Below, in pieces: positions 1-10,032 of a stretch of DNA of 64,000 bases. The notes beneath the pieces were generated by a model. It had not been told where the DNA came from. It was given only the letters and a program-made list of their open reading frames with translations, and ran no database searches. The stretch lies in NCBI GenBank assembly GCA_026018925.1, contig JAKSZU010000004.1, forward strand, positions 15,144,964 through 15,208,963. The letters are read 5' to 3'. Origin of the DNA: Tupaia tana. Lineage: Eukaryota > Chordata > Mammalia > Scandentia > Tupaiidae. Made by a program: the position numbers and the translations under genes. Within the stretch, counting starts at the first letter, position 1, and each line of letters starts with the position of its first letter.

Positions 1-59
1 GTATTTTCTGTCTTAAATTACCCTCTTGAATCTCTAAGGGTTGCTCTTACCCAGGTTTC

Positions 60-294
60 GGGACCATTTGATATAGAACTTCCTTTGTAAAGTGTTTCTG
101 TACTTTTCTCTCTGTCTAGATGAGGTGTCTCTCCTTTTAAACCATAATAACACCAGAGTCTACCTTTTTTGCCGTAATTGCCTTAATTGCTCTTCCACCC
201 ACAACGTAAGACTGAAGCTTTTTCAAGACATGAACTGTCTTCTTTATCTAGCACAACGTCTTGTACATAGTAGGTATTTGGCAAATGTGTTTTA
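60..294 (+). repeat. L2 LINE 3' end
   Basis: The region ends in a degraded gtaagactgaagc...gcacaacgtcttgtacatagtaggta block, matching the L2 3' terminus (gtaagctcc...gcctggcacatagtaggtgctcaataaatgt). A SINE interrupts it at 295. Confidence 0.7.
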
Positions 295-550
295 GATACA
301 TGTGTATGTATATACGTACATTTAGGTTTTTGCCATAGAGCGTGTGTGCTCACAAGAGAGAGACAGAGAGAGGGAAAGTGGGAGGAATGGCAATGCCGCA
401 GTTCCTTTTTTTCCATCCTCCTCTCAGGATTTTGGGTATAAACGCACCTGCGCTCAATGAGATTTTCAAACTGCCAGATTGGGACTCAAACCTTGCTGAC
501 CATGTGGGATGGGAATACAGCGCCTTTACCACTGCACCACCTGCTGGCCC
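295..550 (-). repeat. tSINE-L/O inside L2
   Basis: The reversed 3' end (ggtttttgccatagag) leads to a reversed head ending cacctgctggcccc. It is flanked by a perfect 13-bp target duplication caaatgtgtttta (282-294 and 551-563). Confidence 0.85.
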
Positions 551-1033
551 CAAATGTGTTTTATATTAAAAATAGTGTTAAAAAATAGTGTCAAATCAGG
601 ATGGATGCAAAGAAAATCCTCTGTGCAAACCAAATATTCACTATAAAAATCTATAAATAAAGTTATTTATGTGAGAAAATCTCTTATTGAGATACCTGTG
701 GGATAGCTTGGATTAGGCTGCACTAACAAAAACTTACACTTGAGGGACTTTAACAGGACAAAAATCGACTTCTCATTCATGCTGCGTGTCTGGCAGGAGT
801 GCAGAGGGAAGTCTGTCTCACGGTCAGGGACTGAGGCTGAGGAAAGCTCCATCTTAACATGGTGCTTTCTTTTTATTGATTGAATGAAAAAATGTTGGTC
901 AAGTCAACGTTGGCTTTCAGAGTTTGTGAAAGTGTATGTTACTTTCATTCACATTTGATTGGTCGAAGCAAGTCCCATGGCCACGCCTAACTTTACCGAG
1001 GGTAGAGAATTGCAGCTTTAGTATATGCCCGGA

Positions 1034-1148
1034 GTCTACGGCCATACCACCCTGAATGCACCCGATCTCTGCTGAGGCTAAGCATGGTCAGGCCTGGTTA
1101 GTATACTTGAATGGGAGCACATGCCTGGAAAGCAAACAGCCGGGAAAA
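1034..1148 (+). pseudogene. 5S rRNA pseudogene
   Basis: The segment opens with gtctacggccataccaccct, the canonical 5' end of vertebrate 5S rRNA. It keeps the gaggctaagc, ggcctggttagta and atgggag blocks of the internal promoter region. About 7 nt of the gatctcgtctgatctcgg block are missing, point changes are scattered throughout, and the 3' end is degenerate after 1130. It is a retroposed or decayed copy, not a working gene. Confidence 0.9.
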
Positions 1149-1315
1149 TTTAGTGAATAGCACTAATGACTGCTGTATCTTTGGTGTGTATCAGGGCCCA
1201 TTGAAGATTAGTGTGACAAATCAGAGACTAGTGTGGACTACTAGAGACAAGCATATTGACAGTAGCAAGAAATAATAGCTCAGCTAGGCATGGAGTAAGT
1301 GTAGATTCAGAGTCA

Positions 1316-1586
1316 AATTTGTTTTTGTTTTTGTTTTGAGAGGTTTCTGCTATAGGGCACGTGTATTCTCCGGAAAGGCAGAGAAAGAGACACAGAAAGT
1401 GAGAAATCACTCCCCCCCCCCCCCCCCCCCGTGGGGTGGCCACGCCGCAATCCCTTCTCCTCTTGGGATCTTGGGCATGCACACACACGTGCCTGGCGTG
1501 AGTTTAAGCCACCGGATCCGGGACTCAAACCATGGTCGACTACATGGGAGTTCAGCGACATAGCCATTACGCTAACTGCTGGTCCC
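1316..1586 (-). repeat. tSINE-L with poly(C) tract
   Basis: The sequence runs gagaggtttctgctatagggc to gctaactgctggtccc. It has an expanded C tract at about 1412-1430, where the family normally has ccccccaggggg. Confidence 0.9.
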
Positions 1587-1620
1587 ATAATTAAATAATT
1601 CTTTTTAAAAAAACTCATGC

Positions 1621-1873
1621 TGAGACCAGTAGATGGCGTAATGGCTACGTCGCTGGACTCCCATGTAGTCGACTGCGATTCAAGTCCCAGACCTGGTGGC
1701 TTAACCTCACACTGGGCGCATGTGCGTGCATGTGTGCCTGAGATCCTGAGAAGAGAATGGAGAAGGGATTGTGTCATGACCATTCCCCCTGGGGGTGATT
1801 TTTTGCTGTTTCTCTGTCTCTCTCTGTCTTTCTGGTGAGCACATGCGCCCTATGGCAAAAACCTCTCAATAAA
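1621..1873 (+). repeat. tSINE-L
   Basis: The head gaccagtagatggcgtaatggc carries the A box, with a degenerate B box after tcgactgc. The body ends ccctatggcaaaaacctctc. Confidence 0.9.
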
Positions 1874-1879
1874 CAGACA

Positions 1880-2062
1880 AACTCATGCTGGGCGCATGTG
1901 CATGCCTGCCCAAAATCTCAAGAGAGGAGTTGGGGAGAAGGAACTGTGATGTGTCCATCCCCCCTGGGGGGTGATTTCTGTCTTTCTGTCTCTCTGTCTC
2001 TTTCTGTCTCTCTGGTAAGCACACACACCTTATAGCAAAAATCTCTTTCAAATAAAAAAAGA
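1880..2062 (+). repeat. Headless tSINE-L body
   Basis: It starts at aactcatgctgggcgcatgtg, inside the body, and continues to the normal 3' end. It directly follows a complete tSINE-L in the same direction, giving a head-body-body array. Confidence 0.85.
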
Positions 2063-2079
2063 TAAACAAAGGAGGGGCA

Positions 2080-2272
2080 AGCAGGTGATGTGGTGGTTGA
2101 GGTGCTGGATTCCCACGTGGCCGACTATGGTTTGAATCCCAGATCTGGCAACTTGCTTGCTTTCTTACTTTCTCTCTCTGTGTGCTTTTTTCTGGTGAGC
2201 ACACATGCCCTATAGCAAATTAATAATAATAATAAAATTAAATTAAAATAAAATAATTCTTTTAAGAAAAAA
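2080..2272 (+). repeat. tSINE-S/L hybrid
   Basis: It has the S-type head and pyrimidine run, but ends ctggtgagcacacatgccctatagcaaatt like tSINE-L. It is an apparent intermediate or recombinant. Confidence 0.8.
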
Positions 2273-2346
2273 ATATGAACACAGGAATGGTCCTGATGAT
2301 CTCTCCAAAAGAAAAGAAAAGTTAAATTACATCAAGATAGTTGACT

Positions 2347-2443
2347 TAACAGGTCAGGAAGTATTCGGTAGTAGGAAAAGTCATGACCATTTTTGCATAG
2401 AGAAACATAGAAAAATATGGCATGACTTTTCTGAAGACCCAAT
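2347..2443. mobile_element. Mariner-like MITE, copy 1
   Basis: Palindromic element: aaaagtcatgaccatttttgca on the left pairs with aaaaatatggcatgactttt on the right, with outer ends ggtcagga and ctgaagaccc. The left arm carries about 16 extra bases (agtattcggtagtagg). A second copy lies at 53752-54110. Confidence 0.75.
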
Positions 2444-2569
2444 ATGTGATAATTTGAGGTGCACTTTTCACTCGGTTTAAAATAAAAACAAATCTTAGTT
2501 TAATCACTGTGGTTTAATTAGGTTTAAGCAAATTTGGTATGTGGGCAGGAGATTTAACTTTTGAACTAA

Positions 2570-2668
2570 CGAGTAGGGTACTAGTTAAAACCTCAGTTCA
2601 GGAGACCAAAGATCTGGGTTTGCATCTTGATTCTGCCACTAATAGTTGTCTGACATTGAACAAGTGTC
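2570..2668 (+). repeat. MIR SINE fragment
   Basis: Matches the MIR core-side head (gagaccaaagatctgggtttgcatcttgattctgccactaatagttgtctgacattgaacaagt). Confidence 0.75.
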
Positions 2669-2861
2669 TTTTTTTTTAATAATTATTTATTTTATTTTAT
2701 TTGTTCATTCATTTATTTTTCAGTCTGACCAGAGAGAGACAGAGGGTGAGAGTGAGAGAGAGAGGAAGTAAGAAAGCAAGCCACCAGGTTCAGGACTCGA
2801 ACTCTGGTCGGCCATGTGGGAGTGTCCAGCATCTTAACCACCATGCCACTGCTGGTCCCCT
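2669..2861 (-). repeat. tSINE-S
   Basis: Reversed S element: AT-rich tail, gaccagagagagacag, then the complement of a B box (ggactcgaac) and atgccactgctggtcccc. Confidence 0.9.
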
Positions 2862-2865
2862 TTTA

Positions 2866-3118
2866 GGCTTTTTTAAAGAGAGGGTTTTTGCTATAGGGTG
2901 TGTGCTCTCACTGAAGAGATAGAGACAGAGAGAGAAAGTGAGAAATCACCCCCAGGGATATGTCTGTGCCACAATCTTTTCTCCATTCTCCTCTCAGGAT
3001 TTTGGGCACACATGTCCACATGCTCCAGGTGAGTTTCAAACTACCAAATCTGGGACTTGAACCATAACTGACCATGTGGGAGTCCAGCTCCTTAACCACT
3101 GTGCCAGCTGCTGGCCCC
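2866..3118 (-). repeat. tSINE-L/O
   Basis: Reversed element from agagggtttttgctatagggtg to agctgctggcccc, with a diverged body. Confidence 0.85.
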
Positions 3119-3224
3119 AAGGCTTCTATATTGAGAATGGTGAGTATAAGCAAACAAAAAAACTTACCAACCAAAACAAGCAAACTAAAAATAAGAATAA
3201 GCAAGCATCTTTTTTTTTTTCTTC

Positions 3225-3459
3225 CAAAGTCCATTTTCCCCCATCTTCTGTGAATGAGAGAAACAAAGAAGGAGAGCGGGAGAGACAGATACCCCCAACA
3301 AGGTCTTTGACACTGCAGCCCACCCCCAGCTTGAGCCAGCCCCGGATCATGGACATGCTCATGCCTAGCATTCAAAGAGGTCTCTAGGCATCTAGAACTG
3401 TCCTGTGTGGGTTAGCTGCTGGGAGCTCCATGCCACCACTGTGCCACCTTCCAGCCCCA
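3225..3459 (-). repeat. tSINE-E, degenerate
   Basis: Reversed old element with a gagaaacaaagaaggag tail side and a ccaccactgtgccaccttccagcccc head complement. Confidence 0.6.
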
Positions 3460-3580
3460 GTTTCTTATTTTTGAGCCTGAATTTCCTCATCAGTGAAAGG
3501 CATAAGGCACTTGTAAGAATTAAGCAAATTAGTTCATATAAAGTGCTTTACGCAGTACCATTCAGGTAAACACTCAGGAC

Positions 3581-3829
3581 CTTTTTTATTGAGAGGTTTT
3601 TGCTATAGGGCATGTGCGCTTGCCACAGAGAGACAGACAGAAAGCAAGAAATCAACCCCCAAGGAGGATGGCCACAGTGCAGTCCCTTCTCCTCCATTCT
3701 CCTCTCGGGATCTTGGGCGCACACACACGCGCCCAGCATGAGTTTAAGCCACTGGGTTCGGGGACTCGAACTGTGGTTGACTACATGGCAGTCCAGCAAC
3801 ATAGCCATTACACCAACTGCTGATTCCAG
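3581..3829 (-). repeat. tSINE-L
   Basis: Reversed L element, flanked by a perfect 10-bp duplication cactcaggac (3571-3580 and 3830-3839). Confidence 0.9.
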
Positions 3830-4059
3830 CACTCAGGACGTTTAGAGCAGCAGTAATGCCAGGGTTTGAGTAAACTTTTAAGAAATCAGGTAAGGAACCC
3901 CAGAATGTAGGTAAAAGTGTTCCCCCAGGTTTTTCCACCTTCCACCCTTCCTTCTTTGGATAGCATTCTTGCTACACCTTTCCTACGTTCACATTTACCA
4001 TGTTTTATTTCGTTGTGTATGGTCTATCTTGCCTACTAGACCAGGTGCCCTACTCTCTC

Positions 4060-4870
4060 CACAAGTATTTATTTATTGGACATGAGCTCTGTGCCAGGTT
4101 ATGTGCTAGGTCGTGCAGTAGAGTATGAGAGATAGGTCCCTGGCCTCGAAGAACATGTGGTCTTGACCAGAAGCAAGTAAACCAGCAGTTAGAATCCATT
4201 CCAATATGGGCTGTGATTGAAGAAGGTCTTGTAGGATGTCCTAAAAGGGGACCTGATACACATGGGGGGCATAAGTAATGATATTCTAGAGTTCACATTT
4301 AAACTAAGTCTTGAAGATTAATCAGTCATTTCTAGCTGCATAGATACGGGTTTAAAAGCCTTTCACACAGGAAATGATGTGTCCTGTGGCCTAGAAACAC
4401 GAGAGTGTCGCTACATCCTGAAGGTGCTGGTATGGCCAGAGAGCAGAGTTCGTTTGGGGACTATGGGAAATGAGGCCGCAGAAATCAGCTTGTGAGTTCC
4501 AGAGTGAACGCTTTATCCTGAGGGTGATAAGGAATACTGGAGTTGGTCAAGAACTGATTGTGAGTTCTGGAGTGAAAGCTTTGTCTTAAAGGTGACTGGG
4601 AGCCATTGAGGAATTTAAGGTAGGAAATGACTTTATCAGCGTTGTCTTTTAGGAAGATCACTCTGTGTGTGTGAAGGAGGCAGAGTAGTGAATGTCCCGT
4701 TTCCCAGACATGAGAAGTGCTAAGGTTTGCTTCGCTCACTACACAAGAGTCATGCAATATTTGTGTATGGGAGATGAGAATGAAGTGAGGCTGGAGGGAA
4801 GTGTACAGGTAGGCTGTTACAGTAATATGAGGGGTGTGTCCATGTGGCCCTAGGAGTGGAGAAGAGTACC
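4060..4870 (-). repeat. L2 LINE 3' region, reversed
   Basis: Reads as the complement of L2: tctgtgccaggttatgtgctagg at the 3' end, then agccattgaggaatttaaggt...atgacttta and aagatcactctgtgtg near the RT C-terminal side. Old and diverged. It contains a local duplication at 4490-4605. Confidence 0.75.
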
Positions 4871-4879
4871 ACATATAAA

Positions 4880-5085
4880 CATCTGCAGACCAGGACTTCA
4901 GTCACAGCTTCACCACTTTCTGTTGTATGGCCTTGAGCTGGCCTCAGAACCTCTTGTGTCTTCTTGGCTTTCAAATTTGGAAAATGGGGGTAAAAATCCT
5001 TACCTTGCAAGTTTGCTCTGAGGTTAGAGGGAATGGAGGTACAAAGTTTAGTCCTGTGCTATTAGATGTAGAAAGAACTTTTGTA
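4880..5085 (+). repeat. MIR SINE
   Basis: Diverged MIR: accaggacttcagtcacagcttcaccactttctgttgtatggccttgag, followed by aaatttggaaaatgggggtaaaaatccttacc. Confidence 0.8.
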
Positions 5086-5099
5086 ATAAAAATAGTAGT

Positions 5100-5236
5100 T
5101 TATTTTAATTTTAATTTGCTAGAGAGTGTGTGTGCTCTTTGGGGGCGAGGGGCAAGAAAGTGCCCTCCTGCAGGGATGGTCATGCTGCAGTGCTTCTCCA
5201 CTTTCTTCTCAGGATTTTAGGCATACACACACACAA

Positions 5237-5271
<35 letters not shown>

Positions 5272-5358
5272 GTGCTTTTCAAGCTCCTGGGTCGGGGACT
5301 TGAATTACAGTCAGTCGTGTGGCATCCAGCTACCTTAACCATACCACTGGCTGGCCCT
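5100..5358 (-). repeat. tSINE-O with internal (CA)n
   Basis: Reversed element from tttgctagagagtgtg to ccactggctggccct. A CA array at 5224-5269 replaces the alternating purine-pyrimidine site normally written gcacacgcacac. Confidence 0.85.
5224..5269. repeat. (CA)n microsatellite inside a SINE
   Basis: Nearly pure CA dinucleotide array with one early interruption (aatc), grown from the CA-rich site of the surrounding SINE body. Confidence 0.95.
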
Positions 5359-5489
5359 AAAGATAATAGTTTAAATATTCCTAATGTCTTGTGTATTGCC
5401 TGATTCATGCATGGTAGGTAATCATTAGCTTTAAATCTCACAGCCTAAAAATAATCTCTGCCAATATTACATTTTTATTTATGTATTTT

Positions 5490-6004
5490 ATGTTATTTTT
5501 AGGTTTTTGCCATAGGGCATGTGCGATAGCTAGAGAGAGATGGTGAGAGGGAAAGTGAGAAATCACCTCTCTGAGGGATAGCCACATCACAGTCCTTTCT
5601 CCTCCATTTTCCTCTTGGGATTTTGGGCATGTATGCATACATGCCCAATGTGATTTTCTTCCTTTCTTTTATTTTTTTTAGAGAGGGTTTATATTTGGCT
5701 ATGGGGTGCATGTGCTTGCTGGAGAGACAGACAGAGAAACAGAAAATAATAAATCACCCCCCCGGGGGAATGGTCATGCTGTAATCCCTTCTCCATTCTC
5801 CTCTTGGGATCTTGGGCACATAAACACACATGCCCAGTGTGAGTTTTAAGCCACTGGTCCGGGACTTGGAGTCCAGCGATGTAACCATTACACCATCTGC
5901 TGGTCCCACCTGGTGTGATTTTCACGCCTCCAGGTCCAGGACTAGGAACCATGGTTGGCCATCTGAGAGTCCAGTGCCTTAACCACTGTGCCACCTGCTG
6001 GCCC
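5490..6004 (-). repeat. tSINE-O split by a younger SINE
   Basis: Reversed element whose halves are 5490-5658 and 5908-6004 (ending ccacctgctggccc). The gap is filled by the nested SINE at 5659-5907. Confidence 0.85.
5659..5907 (-). repeat. tSINE-L nested in tSINE-O
   Basis: Flanked by repeated tgtgattttc of the host SINE (5649-5658 and 5914-5923), which fixes the order of insertion. Confidence 0.85.
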
Positions 6005-6211
6005 TTATTTACACATTTTAAATGTTGAATGGTACTGGTCTGGGAGTGTTAGGCATAAGAGATTTATTCTCAAATAAAGAAGGGAGAGTTGATATAAATA
6101 TCATACCGATTTAAACATTTTTTAAATGCCCACGGATTATATGTGGCCATTCAGCTGTTCTCAACTGTCACTCAGAAGTGATACAAATGTGTTTACTATA
6201 ATGTACTCACT

Positions 6212-6214
<3 letters not shown>

Positions 6215-6243
<29 letters not shown>

Positions 6244-6486
6244 AGAGGTTTTCGCTATAGGGCGCGTGCGCTCACCAGACAGAGAGAGACAGAGACAGAA
6301 AGCGAGAAATCAACCCCCAGGGGGGATGGTCACGCCGCAGTCCCTTCTCCATTCTCCTCTCGGGATCTTGGGCATGCACGCACAGGCGCCCGGCGTGAGT
6401 TTTAAGCCACTGGGTCCGGGACGCGAACCGCGGTCGACTACGTGGGAGTCCAGCAGACATAGCCATTACGCTAACTGCTGGTTCCC
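6215..6486 (-). repeat. tSINE-L, young
   Basis: About 30 T from the reversed poly(A) tail, a CpG-rich body and an intact head complement. Target duplication tgtact/ccactgtt (6202-6214 and 6487-6499, one mismatch). Confidence 0.92.
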
Positions 6487-6571
6487 TGTACTTACTGTTA
6501 AAACACATGGATTTCTTAGCCTGTTGTGGTTGACTGCTTTCCCTTTGAAAATTTTCTTCTCTGTCATTTTC

Positions 6572-6576
<5 letters not shown>

Positions 6577-6609
<33 letters not shown>

Positions 6610-6837
6610 TATAGGGCATGTGTACTTGCTGGAGAGAGATGGGGGTGGGGGTAGAGAGAGGAGGAGAGAGAGAGAAGGCCCTCCCACTTCCCATAAGGGA
6701 TGGAATTACACTTTCCTCTCAGAGTTTTAGGTACACATGCCCAGTGTCTTTTCCAAGCCGCTGGGTCTAGGACTTGGTCTGCGTAGTTGGCCATGTAGGA
6801 TCTGGCGCCTTAGCTGGCACATCACCTAGCTGGTTCC
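6577..6837 (-). repeat. tSINE-O
   Basis: Long T run, tactatagggcatgtgtacttgctgg and an expanded GA/GGT tract. It ends tcacctagctggttcc. Confidence 0.8.
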
Positions 6838-6838
6838 T

Positions 6839-7035
6839 CTTTTTTTTTTTTTTAAATTTTTTCTTTAATTATTTTATTTATCTTTATCCATTTATTTATT
6901 TATTTTTTTTATTTGACCATAGAGGGATAGAATGAGAGAGAAAGTGAGAAAGCAAGCTGCCAGGTCTGGGACTCAAACCGAGATCAGCCATATGGGAGTC
7001 CAGCACCTTTAACCACCAAGCCACCTGTCGGCCCC
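6839..7035 (-). repeat. tSINE-S
   Basis: Reversed S element ending ccacctgtcggcccc. The flanks ctggttcctctt and ctggctcctctt look like a target duplication. Confidence 0.85.
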
Positions 7036-7057
7036 GCTGGCTCCTCTTTCGATGATT

Positions 7058-7330
7058 TTTTTTTTTTTTTTTTTTGGAGAGGTTTTTCCGCTATAGGGCG
7101 CGTGCGCTCGCCAGACAGACAGAGAGAGACATAGAGACAGAAAGCGAGAAATCACCCCCCAGGGGGGATGGTCACGCTGCAATCCCCTCTCCTCCATTCT
7201 CCTCTCGGGATCTTGGGCACGCACGCACACGCGCCCGGCGTGAGTTGTAAGCCACCGGGTCCGAGACGCGAACCGCGGTCGACTACGTGGGAGTCCAGGG
7301 ACATAGCCATTACTCTAACTGCTGGTTCCC
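7058..7330 (-). repeat. tSINE-L, young
   Basis: CpG-rich copy with a long T run, flanked by tcgatgatttttt on both sides (about 7051 and 7331). Confidence 0.92.
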
Positions 7331-7343
7331 TCGATGATTTTTT

Positions 7344-7759
7344 TTAAGGAATTGTTTATTTAACTCTATTTATTTATTTCCTTATTTTTAATTTGACCAG
7401 AAAGGGAGAGAGGAAAGTGAGGAAGCAAACCACAGGTCCAGGACTCGAACCGTGGTCGGCCATGTGGGTGTGCAGTGCTTATTTTATTTTATTTTTTTTG
7501 GAGAGGTTTTTGCTCACCAGAGAGACAGAAGCAAGAAATCACCACCACCACCCCCAGGGGGGATGGCCACGCCACAATCCCTTCTCCTCCATTCTCCTCT
7601 GGGGATCCTGGGCACGCATGCACATGCGCCCGGTGTATGTTTAAGTCACCAGGTTTGGGACTCGAACCATGGTCGACTGCATGGGAGTTCAGCGACATAG
7701 CCATTACGCTAACTGCTGGTCCCGTGCAGTGCTTTTAATCACCTCGCCACTCGCTGGCC
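7344..7759 (-). repeat. tSINE-S split by tSINE-L
   Basis: The host S element is cut between its B-box side (to 7480) and its 5' head (7724-7759, tcgccactcgctggcc). Confidence 0.85.
7481..7723 (-). repeat. tSINE-L nested in tSINE-S
   Basis: Flanked by a perfect 11-bp duplication gtgcagtgctt of the host (7470-7480 and 7724-7734). Confidence 0.92.
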
Positions 7760-8007
7760 TTCTTCTGATGATTTTTAAAAAGATGATAATGGGGGTTTAA
7801 TCCAGATTTGTTATCCATTAGGTTCCCTCTGATCATTCCAACTTGACATGGGTTCTTCCTCCCTGAACTCCTAAAGAACTTAGTTTATATTATTCTGATT
7901 AAACCTCATTAACTTGTTTTATCATTATTCAACTGTGTGTCAGTAAATTTCCCATTTCCTTGATGTCTGGTTTTCTTGTAAAATAATTGAAAGGCAGCAG
8001 GTTCATG

Positions 8008-8187
8008 TATTTAAAAAAATTATTTATTTAATTTTATTTATTCATTCATTTATTTTAATTTGACCAGAGAAAGACAGACACACAGAGAAAAGGAAAGTGA
8101 GAAAGCAAGCCACCAAGTCCAGGACTCGAACTATGGTCACACATGTGGGAGTCCAGCACCTTAACCACCACACCACCTGCTGGGCCA
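8008..8187 (-). repeat. tSINE-S
   Basis: Reversed S element, from an AT-rich tail through tttgaccagagaaagac to caccacctgctgggcc. Confidence 0.9.
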
Positions 8188-8198
8188 TGTTTATGTAA

Positions 8199-8452
8199 TC
8201 TTTTTTTTTTTTGAGAGGTTTTTGCTGTAGGGCGTGTGCGCTCGCCAGACAAAGAGACACAGAGAGATAGAAAGTGAGAAATCACCCCCCAGGGGGGATG
8301 GCCATGCTGCAGTTCCTTCTCCATTCTCCTCTCGGGATCTTGGGCACACACACACGTGCCCGGCATGAGTTTAAGCCACCGGGTCCGGGACTCAAACCAC
8401 GGTTGACTACGTGGGAGTCCAGCGACATAGCCATTACGCTAATTGCTGGTCC
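8199..8452 (-). repeat. tSINE-L
   Basis: Reversed L element. The flanks ttatgtaatcttt and ttaatgtaatttt suggest a target duplication. Confidence 0.9.
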
Positions 8453-8461
8453 CTGTTAATG

Positions 8462-8632
8462 TAATTTTTAAAAAGAATTATATCATTTAACTTTATTTAA
8501 TTTAATTTGACCTGAGAGACAGAGTGAGGGAGAGTGAAAGAGAGAGAAAGTGAGAAAGCAAGCTACCACATCCGGGACTCAAACTGCAGTCGGCCATGTG
8601 GGAGTCCAGCACCCCTAACCAGCTGCTGGCCC
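8462..8632 (-). repeat. tSINE-S
   Basis: Reversed S element ending ccagctgctggccc, a few bases after the preceding tSINE-L. Confidence 0.88.
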
Positions 8633-8722
8633 ATGTTTATGTATTTTTAACATGGCATAAAAGTCCACTGAAACGTTTAGTTTGGAATATGTTAAACAAG
8701 TTGGAAATTTAAGTACATTCTA

Positions 8723-8964
8723 CTTTTTTTTTTTTGAGAGGTTTTTGCTATAGATGTGCATGCGCTCACCAGAAAGATAGAGAGACAGAAAGTGAGAAAT
8801 CACCCCCCTGGGGGATGGCCACGCTGCAGTCCCTTCTCCCCAATTCTCCTCTCGGGATCTTGGGCATGCACACACACATGCCTTGTGTGAGTTTAAGCCA
8901 CCGGGTCCGGGACTCGAACTACATGGGAGTTCAGCGACATAGCCATTACGCCAACTGCTGGTCC
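8723..8964 (-). repeat. tSINE-L
   Basis: Reversed L element with a short deletion in the head (the cacggtcg stretch is missing before actacatggg). Confidence 0.9.
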
Positions 8965-9045
8965 TGCATTCTCAGTTTTTAAAGTATATAACTGATTCTC
9001 TGACTTTTTGGCCTCAGGATCCCTTTAGAGTTTAAAAGTTATTGA

Positions 9046-9250
9046 GGGATCACACAGTGGCACGGTGGTAACACAATGCTCCGTGAGGCTGAACTACACG
9101 GCAAAGTTCTGAATTCATATCTGGAGGCCCTGAACATGCCAGGCATACACATGCTCGTGATCTGGAATGGCTGAAGCTAGGTGGATTGCAACATGAGAAC
9201 CATGTTGAGATTGCTTCTCTCCCTCTTAGAAGAGAGAAAGAAACTTAAAA
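9046..9250 (+). repeat. tSINE-E
   Basis: Head cacagtggcacggtggtaacac, then a body resembling tSINE-O. Flanks ttattgaggg and ttactgaggg form a likely target duplication. Confidence 0.75.
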
Positions 9251-9259
9251 AATTACTGA

Positions 9260-9500
9260 GGGTGGATGGCTTCAGGGGAAGCCAGATCCCACATAGCAAC
9301 TGCAAATCCTACAATCCCTGGAGCATCAGCCAGAAGTGTGCTGGTATGCACACGAGCACCCACGAGCTGTTGGGCTAGAGGACTAGAAGAAGAGGACTGT
9401 GCTGTGACCAGACACTGTGGAGGGTGTTCATCCCTAATCTCTCTCTCTCTCTGTCTCTGTCATGAGCACATACTCTATCATGAAGAAAGAAAAAAGACTA
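9260..9500 (+). repeat. tSINE-O, old
   Basis: Diverged head (gatcccacatagcaactgc), gtatgcacacgagcaccca, and 3' end atgagcacatactctatcatga. Confidence 0.7.
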
Positions 9501-9542
9501 AATACCCCCAAAGAGCTTTCATCTTTTGGGGTTTTCTCTATT

Positions 9543-9798
9543 GATTTTTTTTCTCCAGGTTTTTGCCATTGGGTGTGTTCGCTCATCAGAGAGATACAGA
9601 GAGAGAGGGACAGTGAGAGAGAAAGTAAAAAATTACCCCCTGGAGGGATGGCCGCACTGCAATACCTTCTTCTCCTGGAATTTTGGGCACACATGCACGT
9701 GCCCCTGATGTGAATTTTAAGTCACCAGGTCAAGGACTCAAACCACAGTTAGCCATGTGGGAGTCCAGCATCTTAATTACCACACCACCTGCTGACCC
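9543..9798 (-). repeat. tSINE-O/L
   Basis: Reversed element from ccaggtttttgccattgggtg to caccacctgctgaccc. Confidence 0.85.
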
Positions 9799-9835
9799 CT
9801 ATTTATTGATATTTAACATATTAAAAATTACTGAG

Positions 9836-9928
9836 AGGGTTGGCCCTGTAGCCTAGTGGTTAAGGGAGCTAGTTAGTTCCACATGGCCAACTGCAGTTTG
9901 AATGCTAGCCCCAGCAGCCTAAAAATAT

Positions 9929-9978
<50 letters not shown>

Positions 9979-10032
9979 GGAGAAGGGATTGTGGTGTGAC
10001 CATGCCATGTTGTTGGGGAATTCTCTCTCTCT
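9836..10032 (+). repeat. tSINE-O with internal (TG)n
   Basis: Head ggccctgtagcctagtggttaag. The body is replaced at 9930-9973 by a TG array, then aaaatggagaagggattgtgg continues the SINE. Confidence 0.85.
9930..9973. repeat. (TG)n microsatellite inside a SINE
   Basis: Pure TG array at the same internal SINE site as the CA array at 5224-5269, seen on the opposite strand. Confidence 0.95.

Noticed and set aside
1034-1148. Functional 5S rRNA gene
   Set aside because: Deletion in the loop A/B region, several substitutions and a degraded 3' end.
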